This document shows, one piece after another, positions 5,483 through 6,807 of a stretch of DNA of 6,807 nucleotides. This stretch comes from QEXZ01 sp034660015. GTDB taxonomy: Archaea > Halobacteriota > Syntropharchaeia > Alkanophagales > Methanospirareceae. The translations under genes were made by a program, and so were the position numbers. The DNA is taken from contig JAYEII010000103.1 of the NCBI GenBank assembly GCA_034660015.1, positions 1 through 6,807 on the forward strand, read 5' to 3'. The stretch's first letter is position 1. Every line of letters begins with the position of its first letter. Under the pieces are notes generated by a model. It had not been told where the DNA came from, did no database searches, and was given only the letters and a program-made list of their open reading frames with translations.

Positions 5483-6757
5483 ATGAAAGCGAGCGTTAGC
5501 AGTGGTAATAGCCGCAGTAGCAGTGTGGGTGCAGGTGCAGGTGCCGCCTACGGCGGCGGTGATTATCCCAGATACCTGGCGGATATGGTGCGACGGTTAG
5601 AGGAAGTAAACAACCAGTTGACGGATAGGGTGCAGAAGTTAGAGCGAGAAGAAAGGTATCGAGAGGAGTTGAGAAATCGGTATGAGCGCGAGATAAAGAA
5701 GTTGAGGGCAGAGATAGAAAAGCTGCGTACTCCTCCCCTGGTAATAGGAACTGTTGTGGATGTAATAGATGATGAAAGAATAGTGGTAAGGAGCAGTGCA
5801 GGGCCAAAATTCGTCGTAAATTACTCGCAGTCCATAGACCCCAAAGAAGCTGCCCCCGGCACACAGGTGGGGCTGAATCCGCAGTCGCTGGCTGTGGTTA
5901 GCGTACTTCCTTCGGCAAAAGACCCTTCCGTGTATGGTATGGAGCTGATAGAATCACCTGAGGTAGATTACAATATGATAGGCGGGTTAAATGAGCAGAT
6001 AGAGGAACTAAAAGAAGTAGCTGAGCTGCCACTTACGGCTCCAGAGCAATTTGAACGCATAGGTGTGGAGCCACCAAAAGGCGTTCTTCTGACTGGTTTG
6101 CCCGGCACGGGGAAAACGCTGCTTGCAAAAGCAGTTGCACATCGTACATCTGCTACTTTTATACGCGTCGTTGGTTCTGAACTGGTGCAGAAATATATCG
6201 GTGAAGGTGCGAGATTGGTGCGGGAGCTTTTTACACTGGCAAAGGAAAAAGCCCCAACCATACTGTTTATTGACGAGTTAGATGCAGTAGCAGCTCGCAG
6301 AGTAGAGGACGGCACGACAGGAGAGCGAGAAGTGCAGCGCACGATGATGCAGCTTTTAGCCGAGATTGATGGGTTCAATCCAAGAGGTGATGTGAGAATA
6401 ATCGCTGCGACAAACCGACCCGATATTCTTGACCCTGCTTTACTTCGACCTGGCCGATTTGACCGTATCATCGAAATTCCGGTGCCGGATAGGGAAGCAA
6501 GGGAGGAAATATTCCGCATACACACGTCTAAGATGAAATTGGGAAAGGATGTAGAATTAGATACTCTGGCGGCACTTACTGAAAATGCTACGGGTGCTGA
6601 TATAAAGGCAATATCCACCGAAGCGGGCATGTACGCCGTGAAAAGGAATAAGAAATCGATAGAAATGAAAGAATTCGAGCAAGCAATAACGAAGATAATA
6701 GGGGACGAGCAGAAGCATCATCTATATGCTAAGGAGACTGGCGCGATGTTCGCCTAG
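5483..6757 (+). CDS. pan: Proteasome-activating nucleotidase (PAN), AAA+ unfoldase of the 20S proteasome
   Basis: 424 residues from the ATG at 5483 (in-frame GTG starts at 5468 and 5474 are possible). PAN hexamers unfold proteins with ATP and thread them into the 20S proteasome. Domains in order: a Ser/Gly/Ala-rich segment (4-26), a coiled coil (about 33-82), an OB domain opening with RTPPLVIGTV (82-91, with the conserved Pro), and the AAA+ ATPase. Motifs: Walker A GLPGTGKT (205-212; Leu where relatives have Pro), pore loop KYIG (237-240), Walker B LFIDELDA (261-268; E265), DGF (296-298), sensor-1 Asn311, arginine fingers R322 and R325 in LLRPGRFDR, and GADIKAISTEAGM (371-383). The C-terminus is Met-Phe-Ala, a variant of the hydrophobic-Tyr-X tail that docks PAN on the proteasome. 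The gene is divergent from MBF1 across a palindromic repeat and is followed by a T-rich hairpin. The length is normal for the family (about 400-430). Confidence 0.97.
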   Translation: MKASVSSGNSRSSSVGAGAGAAYGGGDYPRYLADMVRRLEEVNNQLTDRVQKLEREERYREELRNRYEREIKKLRAEIEKLRTPPLVIGTVVDVIDDERIVVRSSAGPKFVVNYSQSIDPKEAAPGTQVGLNPQSLAVVSVLPSAKDPSVYGMELIESPEVDYNMIGGLNEQIEELKEVAELPLTAPEQFERIGVEPPKGVLLTGLPGTGKTLLAKAVAHRTSATFIRVVGSELVQKYIGEGARLVRELFTLAKEKAPTILFIDELDAVAARRVEDGTTGEREVQRTMMQLLAEIDGFNPRGDVRIIAATNRPDILDPALLRPGRFDRIIEIPVPDREAREEIFRIHTSKMKLGKDVELDTLAALTENATGADIKAISTEAGMYAVKRNKKSIEMKEFEQAITKIIGDEQKHHLYAKETGAMFA

Positions 6758-6761
6758 CAAC

Positions 6762-6781
6762 TTTTTTACCTTCGGTAAAAA
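6762..6781 (+). terminator. T-tract/hairpin terminator after PAN
   Basis: TTTTTACC (6763-6770) and GGTAAAAA (6774-6781) form a perfect 8-bp inverted repeat around TTC, starting 5 bases after the PAN stop. The stem is AT-rich and weak. The six T residues (6762-6767) alone could end transcription in archaea. As the structure is symmetric it may also stop transcripts from the right. The last 26 bases of the window hold nothing recognisable. Confidence 0.55.
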
Positions 6782-6807
6782 CCTTGACTAACAGCCTTTC
6801 TTAAAAA

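Noticed and set aside
5968..6630. 220-codon open frame antisense to PAN
   Set aside because: It is a Ser-rich mirror of a strongly conserved ATPase gene, has no recognisable domain or promoter, and the PAN frame explains the region fully.
6755..6775. TAG at the PAN end read as pyrrolysine
   Set aside because: Read-through would add only six residues before TAA, would not produce a hydrophobic-Tyr-X end, and the T-tract terminator starts within them; ordinary termination is simpler.

Overview
The window looks like a stretch of a euryarchaeal chromosome. The evidence is a 26S-type proteasome-activating nucleotidase (PAN), an archaeal MBF1 (zinc ribbon plus Cro-type HTH), TATA boxes of the TTTATATA type roughly 20-45 bases before several genes, and Shine-Dalgarno sites matching the archaeal anti-SD (AUCACCUCC). 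Base composition is moderate to AT-rich. I cannot name the genus. The gene set and the palindromic intergenic repeats are compatible with an uncultured ANME-1/Syntrophoarchaeum-like lineage, but that is a guess.

Layout. 1-2417 (minus strand) is a tight operon read from a promoter near 2485. It holds an unreported 31-codon ORF, then a DUF364 protein (putative heavy-metal chelation fold), then a family-5 (NikA/DppA/OppA-like) lipoprotein solute-binding protein that runs off the left edge. The genes are 2 and 4 bases apart. Together they suggest uptake or handling of a metal or metal-chelate, with the permease genes probably beyond base 1. 2561-4092 (minus) is a second, unrelated operon: an ABC-2 exporter of DrrA/DrrB type, whose ATPase and permease genes overlap by ATGA. 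4350-4805 (plus) encodes a four-helix membrane protein of unknown function. 4815-5270 (minus) is archaeal MBF1, convergent with the membrane protein at a 9-base gap. 5483-6757 (plus) is PAN, the unfoldase that feeds the 20S proteasome, followed by a T-rich hairpin.

The least expected structure lies in the two divergent intergenic regions (ABC operon/membrane protein and MBF1/PAN). Each carries a copy of the same composite element in the same orientation. The element has a 32-base promoter-like block (27 of 32 identical between copies, no gaps) just before the minus-strand gene, then three 10-bp units, a variable centre, inverted 10-bp units, and a TCA plus T-tract. The block explains where the two minus-strand genes start, and may be a mobile or regulatory module linking an exporter and a transcription factor.

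No tRNA, rRNA, CRISPR array or transposase was seen. There is no gene-free stretch longer than about 260 bases.
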